From Aphrocallistes beatrix (taxonomy: Eukaryota; Porifera; Hexactinellida; Sceptrulophora; Aphrocallistidae): a DNA stretch of 64,000 nucleotides. Position numbers and translations under genes: made by a program. The stretch is taken from contig OY725495.1 in NCBI GenBank assembly GCA_963281255.1, positions 434,001 through 498,000 on the forward strand, written 5' to 3'. Positions 21,139 through 33,620 of this stretch are shown here, piece after piece; the stretch's first letter is position 1, and each line of letters starts with the position of its first letter. The notes beneath the pieces are model-generated. The model saw only the letters and a list, made by a program, of their open reading frames with translations. It was not told where the DNA came from and did not search any database.

Positions 21139-24100
21139 CCATGTTCCACCTGACTACCCTCTGAATGAATTGGAAAAAGAGCTGAAAGAAAGATGGGGGT
21201 ACTCCATAGATTCTACTAAGAGGTTTGCACCTGGTAGACAGCATACATGTATATACTATATAAATTTCTCGAGAGAAAAGGAAGCATTGGATTGTGTGGA
21301 TTTCTTAAAAACAAGTGGCGAAATGACTCCTGAAATGTGGATAAATGAGAAAATTCGTGAACTAGACCCTTCAAATATAAATATCCCAAATTCAGGGAGG
21401 GGAGAGGAAGGGGGAGAAGGGAACGAGGCAGAGGTATAGGTAGGAATTATGATAATTCGGATATCGAGCCATACGGAGGAGATTATAACCTTGAGATTGT
21501 AAATCCCCCACAATTCGATGACGTCAAATTTTCACCGCCTACTTTTACAGATAAATGTATGCCTTTCCCATATTCAAAGCAAGAAAACTTTTCGCCTTCT
21601 CCTAATCAAGACCATTTCCCATCTCAAAAGCAGGAAAACATCCCATTTTCTGAATATGAGTGTAATCCTCCTACTCTTCTACCGTCGGTAGAAACAGAAA
21701 CTCATGCGACAAAATACTCCCTCGACATACGAGAAAATACTTCCCCTACCCCCAAATTTGAGAGATCTCTACCTCCAAAACCCGAAAAGAGTGAAGCTAT
21801 AATCTACATAGGGAATATCCCTTCGTTTGTAGACAAACCTATTTTGAATGACCTCCTGCTTAGTAAGCAAATTGAAGGAGTCAACGATACGAAGATACGC
21901 GAGGATCCTACAGATTCATCCGTTAATGAAGCTCTGGTCTACCTTGATGATGAGACTGCTATGGAGGACATAATCTCCAAATTGAACCACGTTAAGGTGG
22001 CAAGTAAACCATTTAAGGCTAAGCAGCATAAGAAAGAGACTCCCAAAGAGACTCCCAAAGAGACTCGTAAAGAGATTGACCCTCAAGAATATATCTCCTC
22101 AGAGTTACCAAGGTACGATAAGAACGAGCAACTCCCATTTCCGCCCCCTCCTAGTCAGAATATTAACCAGGTGCCTCGTAGAGTATCTCAATCTGAAGAT
22201 TTAGCGTAAGTGGTTCATTATTTGAACTTTTTTAGATACTCTTTTGAAATTATTTTTCATTATAGTGAAAAATCCGCCAAAATGAGTGTACAGCTCTACG
22301 ACTTTGCCAAAGCAAAGTTTCGTGCTCAAATGGAAGCATTCACTTTTGAGAACGGGATCATTCTCCACCAATCAGACACTCTAATCATGAAGAGCTCTAA
22401 CCTCAACTCATTAAAAACTCTTCATAGCACTATAAACGAGGTATACACCTATATCGATTTCACATATTATATTGGTATTCTGATGTATTGATATTTATAA
22501 CCTTATAGGTATCTGAGGAAAAACAGACTTACAGTGAGGATGACTACAGCTTCTTAGTGGAAACGCACGGATCGAATCCAAATCTTGTGGATGAAAAAGC
22601 GCATTTGTTTATGACGGCTGGACAGATACGGTACTATCTAAATAGTAGTGCATTCAGCCTTCACGTTTTCGGCATCAAAAACTGTGTTGATGTCGTAGTG
22701 ACAAACATCCAGGAAGCTCTCTACTATCAGTTCGTAGTGAAGAGGTGAGTTATAGTCTAGACCTTTAGCTTGAATATAATGTTCAATTGTAAATATCTCG
22801 TTCATTTTAATTAAAAGTTTTAACAGTTACAGCAATACAGCTGCTGTCTTAGAACGAAGCTTTTCTAAAAGACTTTTCTCCATTCAACCAATGTATGCAT
22901 TTTTCTTCTGTAACACATGTTCTCTAATACAATGAATGGGAGAATATATGAATGCACGTTACTTCACGAGTCCTTAACTAATAGTTGAGATAATTGCTAA
23001 TTAGGTTCGAGCATCTGTTGTATTCAAAGAGTTGTAAACAAGGTAGTGCCCTTCATAAGGTTTTAGTAAAACGGTCAAAAATTCCGCATCTGTTTGTTTG
23101 TCATTGTTTATAGTTCGCACCACACACAAACAAACACTCATAGGTTTGTCTTCCAGACATTGATGTGATAGTATTATCGACGCATTGTTTTCAATTTGTC
23201 AGAATTTATTCGTCATACGGATGTAGTTTGTTTTTATGCTAGCAGTTGGTAACGCTTCCCATCAAATTTAATCACTCAAATTCTCAATGGTAGAATTATA
23301 ATATTTTTCAATCATTTAGTCCTATGGACATCTATATTTCAGTTTTTCCGGGAATAATCCCAGAAACGATTGGGTCTAAAGGCGTTCTCAGAGAATCTAA
23401 AGTGGTGATTGCATCTAAGATTGGGATTCAAGAATGCAAATCTATTCGTGATAAACTCAAACGACTTCAAAACAGCCTTGTTTGTGAACCCTGCAACACA
23501 TTTCCGCATGAATTAATCACTTCTGGTTTGAAATTCTGTAAAGAAAATAACCTTCGAGTTGCGATTATTTTCAGATGTTCGGATGGGTTTCTGTATAAGA
23601 AGTTCAAGCCAGAATCAATATTAACTCTATGCGGTAATAACGAACAAGTCCTGTCCACGAAACAAGTGTTCTCTAAGCCAATCTGTTGCGAACTTCCTGC
23701 TACGAAAAACGGTTTAACATTAATCAGACAAGCAACTGCTCGCAATCTGTCTTTGAGCAAATGCTTGGAGCAAGAGTTTGCTGTTCTAATCCAACTCTGT
23801 AAGAACTCAGTTAAGCTGCAAGGATTCATTCAGAGAGATTTAGATAAAGCTTGTGACAGAATCAGAAGCAAGCTGGATAATGTGGAGATATTTTTGTCTC
23901 AGATGCTGGCAGAATATCAGGTGAATACTTCATCTTCATTTCTACTTATTTTTTGTGAGAAATAATCGAAAATAACATTGTAGTATAGAAAAACTCACTT
24001 TCATTACAAAATATAGAATGAACTATGGATAATGCTTTTGATAAAATGATGTTATTTTCTAGATTGCATTCTTGCTTGAAGCAGTGAGGAATGGAATAGA

Positions 24101-27100
24101 TTTGATATTGGATATGATGAGCGAATTAGAGTTAAACTACGATGTACATTTAGTCCAGACCACAAACAAAAGAGACTTTAAGTTCCAAGGCAATCAAGAA
24201 GCATTTCAAAAGATTGAAAACGAGAAACACCAGATTACCGCCTTATTTAAAAACATAATTCTTAACATTTGTGACCCTATTTTAGTCGACAAATCTTCAT
24301 GTGATTCGATTTCTAAGCTCCTAGAAGGGTTCATTGAGCAGCAGCTGAAAGATGAAGATGTTTACATTTGCTATGGTTGGGATTATAAGGATTCTCAAAG
24401 CAAGCCAAATCGTCTAGATATGCACATTAAGCTGGTAGGAGCAAGAGATAGCGTCAATCTCATCGCATCGAAGATTATAGTAAGTATCCTTTAGTTTAGT
24501 TAATTATTTATGAGTATACTATGCGTACCATGGATGGGAATTTACGATAATTCCACTCTTTTAGGCTATTAAACCTGAGAGTGGGAGGTTGCGCGATAAA
24601 TATAATCAGAGTGAAGTACAGCAAGTAGACCAGATCGGATCTATCCTGAGGAACATTGAAGTCACTGAATTTATATGTTTTAACATGACCAACCAGCGAC
24701 CTGAGTATCATTCTCTAGGTATCAGCTCCCAAAAGCCTTGGGAAATATTTGATGGGATAATGTCCGAGCAGATGATAGTTCGTACTATCCAGATACGGAA
24801 TGAAATCCTCTACTTTTTACGCTCGAAAAAACTTCTAAAAGATTGTGAAACCGAGCTCCATTGCTCCATAGTCGAGGAGCATCAGGAGAGGAGACCAGCA
24901 CGACAGGGACAGGGTGATAGGCGTCGCCAGTATGATGGAAATGCTTTGGTAGTTAAAGGCAAGAATGCTGATGTTAAAACTGCCATGGACAAACTGAAAA
25001 AATGGATCGACAATTTTACTTGTAAATCGATTGCTTTGAGCGTAAGTACTAAGATAATGCACTTTTTTGCAAGTGAATTAGAAAGTTTAAAAAGTGATTT
25101 AGAATCAAGGGAGGTGTTAATACTCGATATTCGAGAAGCAAAAAGTAAATTGTGGAAGAAAAAAGATATAGAAGGTGAAGAAGAAATTCCATTTACGGTT
25201 CGAGTGGAAACTTTAGATGGGGAGTCATGTGCTTCTTTCGCTAAAAAAATCGAGGAAAAATTGAATATTGTTGAATCAGAAGAATTCGAATTATCGGATC
25301 GTCAGTTGTCGATACTTATGTCTGCATTGAAAGACCAAAAAATTCCTAAAAATGAACACTATTATGTCGCAGTCGAGTTTAAACAGCGTAGAACTGGATC
25401 TGCTAAGATAATCGCTATAAAGCACTTTGAAGCGGCGCTAGAGAAAGGAATTGGTACAACATCTCCATACCTCCAGTTCAAAGATCAAATGTACAATCCT
25501 CCCAAGTTTATTCAGGAAATTCTATTCCATCATCAAAAGTACGCATCATGCATGAATGTCAATGCGAAAACTCTGGGGATAGAAGTTTCTAGACCTAATA
25601 ATGGGAGCGGCAGTTACAAGTTTTCTGGGAATAGGGGATCTATACAAAAAATGATTTTTAACTTGAAAAATTTCGAAATTGGTTTCGTTCGGCTTTGCGA
25701 TAAGAAGGAGTTCGAAATTAATTTACCATTGGATGAGTTAAAAAAAGATGGAAGATACAAAACACTTGAAAACGATTTGGCTAAAACTTGTAATGTCAAA
25801 ATATTCTCATTTGGATGTTTGCCTAGCGACATTGAAAACGAAGTTAAGAAATGTTCTGGTGACTTCCAATACTTTTCAGATGATTCACCTTTCTTTGAAC
25901 AAGATGACTCGCCGAATAACACAATTGGTACCTACACATTCGGCAACACCACAATTCAGGTGATTAAAGGTGATATAACAAAACTGACTGTCGCTTGCAT
26001 AATTAACGGAGCCAATGATCAGTTGGACCATTCAAATGGTCTTGCTAAAGCCATTAGCGATGCAGGAGGGCCTTCGATTCAGAAAGGTTGCCATAATTAC
26101 GTCCAAGAAAACGGAATTTTAGGCGTGGGGGGTGCCGTTCTCCAGGGAGGAGGTAATCTCCCTTGTACGAAGATAATACATGTCTCTTGCCCACATTGGG
26201 ATGCCAGCAAGTCTGGTCAAAGGAAGAGCACTGGAGAATTATCAAGCTGTATTCAGACTGTATTCAATCTTTGTGAGACCCACAAATTATCTTCCATCGC
26301 AGTTCCTAGCTTATCTACTGGTGTATTCCGTTTTCCGAGCGGGGTCAGTACAAACACAATAGTGCGTGAGTGTAAGCAATACATAGAAAGGAATGCTGGC
26401 ACTTGTATTCAGAGAATTCTCTTCATTGATCGGAGCGCTACTATTGTTAACTCCTTTTACAAAGATTGTCAGCGAGCATTTGGGTTAAACCCACGATCTC
26501 AATACCTCTCTGAAGACCTAGATTTTTCTGAATCTATTTACGGGGCTACTCTTGTAAGCCCAGTTCAAGAAACCTTCTCTAAGCCTCCAACCACCGAGTT
26601 TTTGTGGCTAGAAAATGACAATCATTATTATCCATACGATGCACAACAGCAAAGCCTCCTTCAGATGGCCTACCAAAACAACCCACAAGGACAAGCCACG
26701 TTCAAACGGGGAAAGTACACTTACACAGTCAATTTTAATTCTTTAGAACAGGTAAACGATTCTACTCAGATTAAACGAAAAATTAAGATAAATACCATAG
26801 TAGATCCTGAAAGTATTCCATTGCCTAAACCACCTATGGATCCTGGATTCAACGATTTTGATAGTGACGATTCTGGGATTCATTTTCCCTGGTACTTCTT
26901 GAACGAATTTAACTCGTGGGTACATTATCAAAATGATGTCGCAAAGAAAATATCTGATGCTTACTTGAATAATCCGAAAGGTAGTGTTACCATGGAAATC
27001 AATAGTTATACCTATATTATTGATTTTCACACCATGATGCAAACCAATCAGTCAACGGGTACAACACGTACTGTGAAAGTCGATAAGAATCGACTTGATG

Positions 27101-28053
27101 CTGCAATGGATCATTTGGCTAATGCTTCAGGTGAGAGGGTTATTCTCTACGGATTGATGGAAAATCTATCACGCGCACGAGTAAAGTTTGACAATTTCAT
27201 ACAAACCAAAATAGCCTACAAGGAAGTCGACATCCATGGCCTTCCCAAAACAGTGATGATACCAACGATAATGAAACTAAAGAAAAAATATTCTTACCTA
27301 AGGGTCGAGATAAAGGATAAGGGAGAAGATTACTGTATCAAGTTAAACGGTGTCGAAAAAGAGGTACAACTTGTTCAAGATGAGTTGAAAGATCACTATA
27401 TAAAGTTTTTAGAACAGGTAACCAAGCAAGAACAAGGTCCCGGAATCTCTTTGCCAAAAGAATGGAAACAGCATACCGCAAACGAAATGGTTCTCCTTGT
27501 CCCATTGGTTAATGGCTGCCCCGAATGGATCAAAGTAGCAACTCAGTTTAACAGTACTTCTGCAAGACCGATAGCACGTATCGATCGTATTCAGAATAAG
27601 TGGTTATGGAGGAAATATCAGCAGACTAAGGACAGTTTTAAAGAACTCAAACAAAATCCGAATGAGTTAACTGTTTTCCACGGTACGAGTAACACTGACC
27701 CTGACCTTATTTGTAAAGGTTCTGAAGGTTTCGATTTCAGACACTCGAGTAAGGGAATGTGGGGAAAGGCGAATTACTTTGCTGTCAATGCTAGCTTCTG
27801 TGAGATTTATCAATATGTAGATCCCGCTACACAATTGAGAAAAATATTCATGGTTAAGCTTTTGGCTGGTAACGTTGTTCATTTACAGCCAAGCAGTTCA
27901 CTCACAATGCCGCCTCTTTTCCCTACGAGTAACAGTAATTTCGTCGGTCAGCGCTACGACACAGTTTCAGGAGATCACTCTGCGGGATCTAAAATCTACA
28001 TGCTCTACACGAATGAGCGGACTTACCCCGAGTACTTGGTTACCTACTCCTAG
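21139..28053 (+). CDS. PARP14-type mono-ADP-ribosyltransferase, 5' end missing in gap
   Basis: Multi-exon gene. Supported exons: 21139-about 21337, about 21396-22205, 22266-22440, 22509-22744, 23320-23920, 24063-24479 and 24565-28053; all but the first junction have clear GT-AG borders and matching phases. Order: an RRM-like fold (from 21140), an Arg/Gly-rich patch, a second RRM-like fold (about 21800-22020), a long tract of KH-like repeats as in PARP14, one macro domain (about 25920-26480; IINGAND, GVGGAVLQGGG, STGVFRFP), two WWE domains (about 26600-26790 and 26885-27085), and a PARP catalytic domain to the stop. The triad is His (27679), Tyr (27775), Ile (27994). Ile instead of Glu implies mono- rather than poly-ADP-ribosylation, as in PARP10-type enzymes. 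The N-terminus lies in the gap. Confidence 0.88.
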
Positions 28054-28515
28054 AGTCACCTGCTTAACTTCTTAAATGTACACTAGGTATGCTCTACTTT
28101 CTACTAATTACGTACTTTATAGGTTTGTAACAAGAGTTTGAACACAGTGCATGTGCGATTTGATTTGATGAGATTTGTTATTTGTGTTCTTGAACCTTAC
28201 TTGCTATAGCTATGGATATTATATAAATGGTGTGTGCTATTTTTTAGGTTCTTTGAGAACGTAACTCTCCAGTATTCTAGTACTTGTACGATACTGCCCT
28301 TTTCAATTGCGGGTTTTATACCTATTTAAAACTCAAAACCCAATCACAGTACTCAAATAAAATGTAACCTTTACGTCGCGACACAGGTAATTTGTTGGAG
28401 ACGGTATTAAAACATGCACCAAGGACTAATGTATTTCTTAAATAACTTGAACCTGCTTTATTAGATCTTTCCCTCTACGTACTTTCTATTCTAATATAAT
28501 TAGTATCTAATTTTC
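28054..28515. other. Intergenic between PARP gene and ZCCHC8 homologue
   Basis: 462 bp between two co-oriented genes. It contains an AATAAA signal at about 28355. No gene recognised. Confidence 0.5.
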
Positions 28516-31500
28516 ATGGCCAGTGGTCGTCGGTCTGTCACAAACAATATCAGCAGGAGGCCTACAGCATTGGAAGTAACTCAATCCAAGAATATAACCG
28601 AGCACGTAGAAACTAACAGCACTCGCCCTGCTTCTGAATCTAGTGAAGAGTTGAATTTGGAACTACAGGAATATGTTAATAAACTTGAGGAGCAAAGTAG
28701 GTTGTTTCTTACTCATTGCCCCTTACACTCGTACAAGTGTACATAACTCTGTACCTATAACATTAGTTGGTGTAAAAACTAGATTTTTGAATTCATTATT
28801 TAGATGGAATTCTTGAAGAAGAACTGATTAAGATTCGAAGATTGACATCGATGTTGGTAGCTTTTCTCCTAGATTCTTAGAAGATAATAACGATTTGTTG
28901 ATACCACTTTTCGTTAGAAATAATTATAAGAATTGACTACATTATTCATCTTAATACTCTTGTAGCAGTTTACCTGGTTCTCTTCTCACAGTTATATTCC
29001 CTAACACCCCCAGTTCAAGGTAAATAATAATTCTTATTTATAGAGTCTCTTAAAAGGTATTTTTGTAAGGACGTGTACATGTGGAAATCGAAAGAAATGT
29101 ATAATAGGAGTCTATCCATACACAGATTTTTGTGTTCATTCCTACTCTGTAGATATTAATAAAATCAATCTCTAGCTTATTTAAAGAAAAACTAAGTTCT
29201 ACTATTCAAGACTTTTGTCACAAATATCGTGAGGAACTGAAGCAAGCTGATAATTTGCGTGAAACAAAGGATCAGGTTATAACATTATTAAACGTATATA
29301 TATAATTTCAAGATTTATCTTAGTTTTCTATGTAGAAACTTATCAGTGTGGAATTTAATGATCTCTTCTCTTTGGAAAGAACTTCTACGATGCCTCCGAA
29401 TATTTCAAACACTCCTCAAACGAATATTCCTAAGTTTGTATTTATATATGATGAAGACTCGCACAATTTTCTCGTGATCCTTTTTTAGATATTCACAAAT
29501 TTACACTCGAATAATTCAACCAAAAAGCTCCAAACAAGTCCAAAATGATACAAACGAGACACTCATTGTGAAGCCATTGATCAGGTCTCGTAATATATTT
29601 GATTTGTATGTTGTTGTTTTTATTATTACAAGCGCGCTTCGCTTTCCGCTGCATAATAATTGTATAATAATTATATAATAATTATATAATTATTATATAA
29701 TTATTATATAATAATTGTATAATAATTATATAATTATTATATAATTATTATATAATTATTATATAATAATTGTATAATAATTATATAATTATTATATAAT
29801 TATTATATAATAATCTTATATATTAAAATGCTAGGATTTTGTTTGTTTGTTTGTTTATTCGAATTGATTGAAGAAAAGTCGTAGAGATACGAAAATTGGC
29901 ATGTAGGTGTCAAATGATGAATCTACGATTAAGTTCGAAAATCTAAGCGAAATTTTACACCTCTGCAAAAAATGGAAAACAATTTTTCACACCTTTTCTA
30001 TACAAAATAAATGACTACACTATCACAATAGAAACCATTGTACGACACTAGAATAGATCGTCATTGTTATTAATAATACTTCAAAGCCACAACTTATGTT
30101 TGATATCTTAAATGTAGTATACGTAGTGTATAGCAATAAAAAAGATTGTGTGCATATTTCACACCCTTATATACGTACATATTTTCACACCATTTGACAA
30201 ATTTTGAAAAATATGCTAGAGGCTAGCTTCCAACGGGTGACATGGGGGTTTTAGTGCTGTAGATTTCGAATATTATATTTTTGGATCCATATGAGAAATT
30301 ATTCGTTAACTTTTGTTCACAATATTTATGTAAATGGAAAAAAATTCCCAAAATTGGTTAGATTGAGAACTCCAGGCGCCCGCTGGGCGACTCTGCGGAC
30401 ACGCAGCTCAAGCAAGCGAAGCGCGCTTGTTATATAATAATTATTATATAGCGCGCATTGCTTGCTTGTGCTGCGCGGTTTGCGGACACGCAGTGTCCGC
30501 AGAATTGCCCTGTGAATATCAGAAACGGCTGATTGCTTCCTAATTCTGCACAAAAAAAACAAAAACAAACATTGAGTCTTAATATATAATATGCAAACAA
30601 TAAACTTAGATTGGACTCGTCCCAACAAAACCGTCCTGCTCCTAAATGCTTCAATTGTGAAGGAAATCATCATCTTAAGAACTGCAAAGAGGTATAGTTA
30701 ATTGTTTTGTGTCGCTAATATCTTCGTTATTTAGTTATTATTCTTATTATAAATATCATAGACAAAAGATATGAACAAAATTCGAGCCAATAAACAAGAA
30801 TATCACAATGCACAAGGAGGGTTGGTGGAAACAATTCTGCAAGTAATGTTATCCGATTTTGACCTTCTTTTTTACAGAGATCAACAGAATCGATTTTCAA
30901 ATTCTGATCAGGATAATTCTAAGTAAGTAATAATATTCTAATGTTAGATATAGTGTAAGAAGTATTTAATCCAATTGGAAAATTTACAATTTCAATATGT
31001 AACGTTTAATCCTAAGATTTTTGGGTTTGACATTTTCTCTTAACTATAATCTCTAAATCATATTCATATCAGTCCTGAGTCAAGTAAGAGTAGACGAGAA
31101 GAGTTTAAGCATCCACAGAGTTATAATTCCCGCGAAAGCTACAGAAGAGAACCATATCATCATGAACCTATTGAAATGAAAGATGAGCCTCCGAACTACT
31201 ACAGCAATCACCATCATTCCTACTGTAAGGAGCGATATAACCACTCTCTGTGTTATAGATTGTAACAACTTTACTTGAATCTTTGTTCATTAGCTAGAGA
31301 TCGTTCTCGTGATAAAGATGAACGTGTATGTAAGTACTTTCCTGCAATCACTTGAGAGATTGATTATGATGTAGAAAGCTAAGTGAAAGATGGCACGAAA
31401 ATATCGTCCAAAATCTTTCATCAAAACTCCAAATGATGCTTCTAAATTAAGTACTAGTACGTCTATTTAATGCCTAAAATGCATAGCACCATTCAATTCC

Positions 31501-32516
31501 AATTTTAGATCGTGACTCAAGACACAACAATTATCACTTCTACTCTGAGGTACTTATCCGACACTACACTTACACATACAACATATTCCGCGATTATTTG
31601 CACCATTTTACTAATAGGATCGCAGCTATTCACACCACAGTTATAACAACTCTGAACGTGACGTTCATAGACGTTCGACTTCAGTAAGACTTTGAATTTT
31701 AATTTCTTATCTATGAAATAAGTTTAACTTGGCATATTTCAGACTCCTAACAAAGGTTCGGTCAGAGATGTGAGGAAGGTAGATATCCGCGACAAACTCA
31801 ACTCCGGTGAATACAGCAATACTTACGCTGATATGGACTTATCGGACCAAGATCCGGAGTTAGGTATGTCACATGAACCTGTCTAGTACAGTGGATGCAA
31901 ATTCGAGATATGAAATTTCCTGGAAGTTTTATAAGGAATCCTGTTTCCAATTCACATCTTTTAACCGAAAAGTCAATTTTCTACCTGAAAAAAATACTAT
32001 GAAATTCTTGTTAGCTTACACTGTACTAGTATTCCACAGGTAATACACGTATGAAATTGCTATCCATTTTCTGCAGAAGAGGGTGAGATTGCAAACAGGT
32101 CCCCGAGGCATGGTTTCCGCTCTCCTCCACCTTTACCACTTTTCAATCCTTACATTTCTCCACCCCCGCCCCCTCCTCCCATGTACCAACTGTCCCACAG
32201 CTACTACAACCACCCTCGAAACTCATACTCTCACACCGAACACAGACGAGAGCCACCTCGTACTTCCAAATACCAACACAGCCAAAGCATGCCGGATATT
32301 CATAGCGGTTCCAAACGCAGATTGTCCCGTCGAAGTCCGGTAAGGACGAATAGTCGGGACGAAACGTATCAGGATTCTAGCGATACAAGCAATACATTCA
32401 AAACGAATGAACATAACTTCTCACTCGATTTCCCGCCAGGCATTGTAACTGAAGAGAGCATGCGAGCACCTGAGAGGTTCAATAATCTCCGTCGTATCAT
32501 TAACAGACGTAAATGA
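28516..32516 (+). CDS. ZCCHC8: ZCCHC8 homologue, about 16 small exons
   Basis: Exons with consistent phases: 28516-28696, 28804-28856, 28992-29019, about 29187-29275, 29336-29433, 29489-29584, 30610-30691, 30762-30820, 30878-30922, 31073-31224, 31294-31325, 31390-31450, 31509-31549, 31618-31683, 31743-31863, 32077-32516. The acceptors at 29187 (alternative 29176) and 31390 are uncertain. An N-terminal coiled coil (LNLELQEYVNKLEEQ) is followed by a CCHC knuckle, CFNCEGNHHLKNC, and TKDMNKIRANKQEY, matching human ZCCHC8 around its knuckle. The C-terminus (PPGIVTEE...LRRIINRRK) resembles the ZCCHC8 tail that activates the helicase MTR4. The middle is His/Tyr/Ser/Arg- and Pro-rich, and I see no clear PSP domain. 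ZCCHC8 is the scaffold of the nuclear exosome targeting complex. An ATG-proximal TTAG lies 12 nt upstream. Confidence 0.7.
29629..30429. mobile_element. Repeat-rich insertion inside a ZCCHC8 intron
   Basis: Perfect 16-bp terminal inverted repeats: CAAGCGCGCTTCGCTT at 29629-29644 and its complement at 30414-30429. Each is bordered by TTA, a possible 3-bp target duplication. It fills most of the 1,025-nt intron 29585-30609. The left part is an AT palindromic array. The middle has a GTTTG run (about 29840) and a non-coding body. The right part is GC-rich. TTA duplications suggest PIF/Harbinger-like, but the GC-rich hairpin end and the TC...GTTTG start at about 29816 also recall Helitron ends. 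No transposase is present, so class is unresolved. Confidence 0.5.
29651..29819. repeat. AT-only palindromic tandem array
   Basis: About 170 bp made of alternating ataataattat and its complement ataattattat, with occasional ttgta variants. Neighbouring units can pair, so the transcript could fold into an extended cruciform or hairpin. Confidence 0.85.
30481..30501. repeat. GC-rich hairpin near the repeat insertion
   Basis: TGCGGACAC, loop GCA, GTGTCCGCA: a perfect 9-bp stem. The left arm plus loop also occurs at 30394-30406 inside the preceding element, so it is probably a second element end or a duplicated terminus. Confidence 0.7.
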
Positions 32517-33620
32517 ATCATTTCACACCTTTAATATTAGCTAAAGTCTGTAAGTACATAATATAATATACACATAACGTCATTTTACTATGACAGCAAG
32601 CTTCCAGAGAAAGCCGCTCTATTTCACTCGAGCACCAGCTCGAAATCTAACACCTCTATAACATATGTTTTGTTGTGTGTATCTTCTACTTAATCTTGTT
32701 TTATCTAACATAATTATTACTCCATCTTGCATTGATTATGAATTGCTTTAGCTTGTTGTTAGACTGACAGAATCTCAATGGATACTTACTAGGACAGATA
32801 CTGGAGAGAACTGACTGTCCGTGAAAGTTAAGCCGCGAAAATTGTTTTTTTAATCAAGCGGGTAAGAAGATACAGTTATCTCAAATGTATAACGCGATGC
32901 TTCATATACTGAAAGCTCTCCCAGTCAGTGTTTCCCGCCGAGCGCGTTAAGCGCGGTATTTAGCACGCTTAACTGATCGAATAACGTGATTTTGTTGTTA
33001 AATAATGCAATTTCCCCGATTAAACCGTACGAAAATTGCAAAATTATCGCGCTTTCCAATAATCCTGAAGGAAACACTGCTCCCAGCTATATGAAAGCCC
33101 AATTATATATACAACTTTGGACTACAAAGTAAGTATTTCCCCGCGTCACTTGAGGCTAAATCAGCGCAGATAAAGACATGTATGACATCATGACAGGCTG
33201 AAGATTTAAAAGAAGATTTGTGTCCCTCGAATGATTCAGGTTATTGAGTTATATACATATGCTATATTAGTATAGTATGAAATGTTAATGACCATAGTTT
33301 GTTATTAATATTAAATTTGAAACGCACGCTTATCAAAAATCGAGTTGATTTTCCACTGAGCGGAAAGTTAGATTCCGGTTCAGCCACCCAACAGTTTCTT
33401 GAATATTCAATATTTTACGTTGAAATTTACATTTATTTCACCTAATTCCGCGCACCCTGTAGTTTAGTACCCAAACCTGACTTTACATCCCCTTTTGACC
33501 TTGACCATTTAGAAGAATGAATATATAAATATCATTAATTTATTATTCTTAATTTCTTATTCGAACTTTGTTGTTTATAATCATTATCTTTTACAATTAT
33601 TTGCTTTTGCTACTATTAGA
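32517..33620. other. Intergenic region upstream of myosin XV
   Basis: About 1.1 kb between ZCCHC8 and myosin XV. It contains one hAT-type MITE (separate entry). The rest is AT-rich without a recognisable gene. Confidence 0.5.
32926..33079. mobile_element. hAT-like MITE with 8-bp target duplication
   Basis: 154 bp. Terminal inverted repeats begin CAGTGTTTCC, a typical hAT start, and end GGAAACACTG. The flanks are ctcccagt (32918-32925) and ctcccagc (33080-33087), an 8-bp duplication with one difference, as hAT elements make. There is no coding capacity. It was presumably mobilised by an autonomous hAT elsewhere in the genome. Confidence 0.8.

Noticed and set aside
20892-21244. Open frames and apparent starts reading into the N run
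   Set aside because: Frames through N are artefacts; the only real sequence after the gap begins mid-gene.
29816-30501. Calling the intron insertion a Helitron
   Set aside because: A TC start and GC-rich hairpin are suggestive, but no clear CTRR end is found, and the perfect inverted ends with TTA borders argue otherwise.
30326-30673. Antisense open frames across the repeat-rich intron
   Set aside because: They run through GC-rich element ends and the splice junction of the sense gene, so they are chance frames.
32083-32343. Alternative frame over the last ZCCHC8 exon
   Set aside because: The other frame continues in phase from the preceding exon and ends with the family-like tail.
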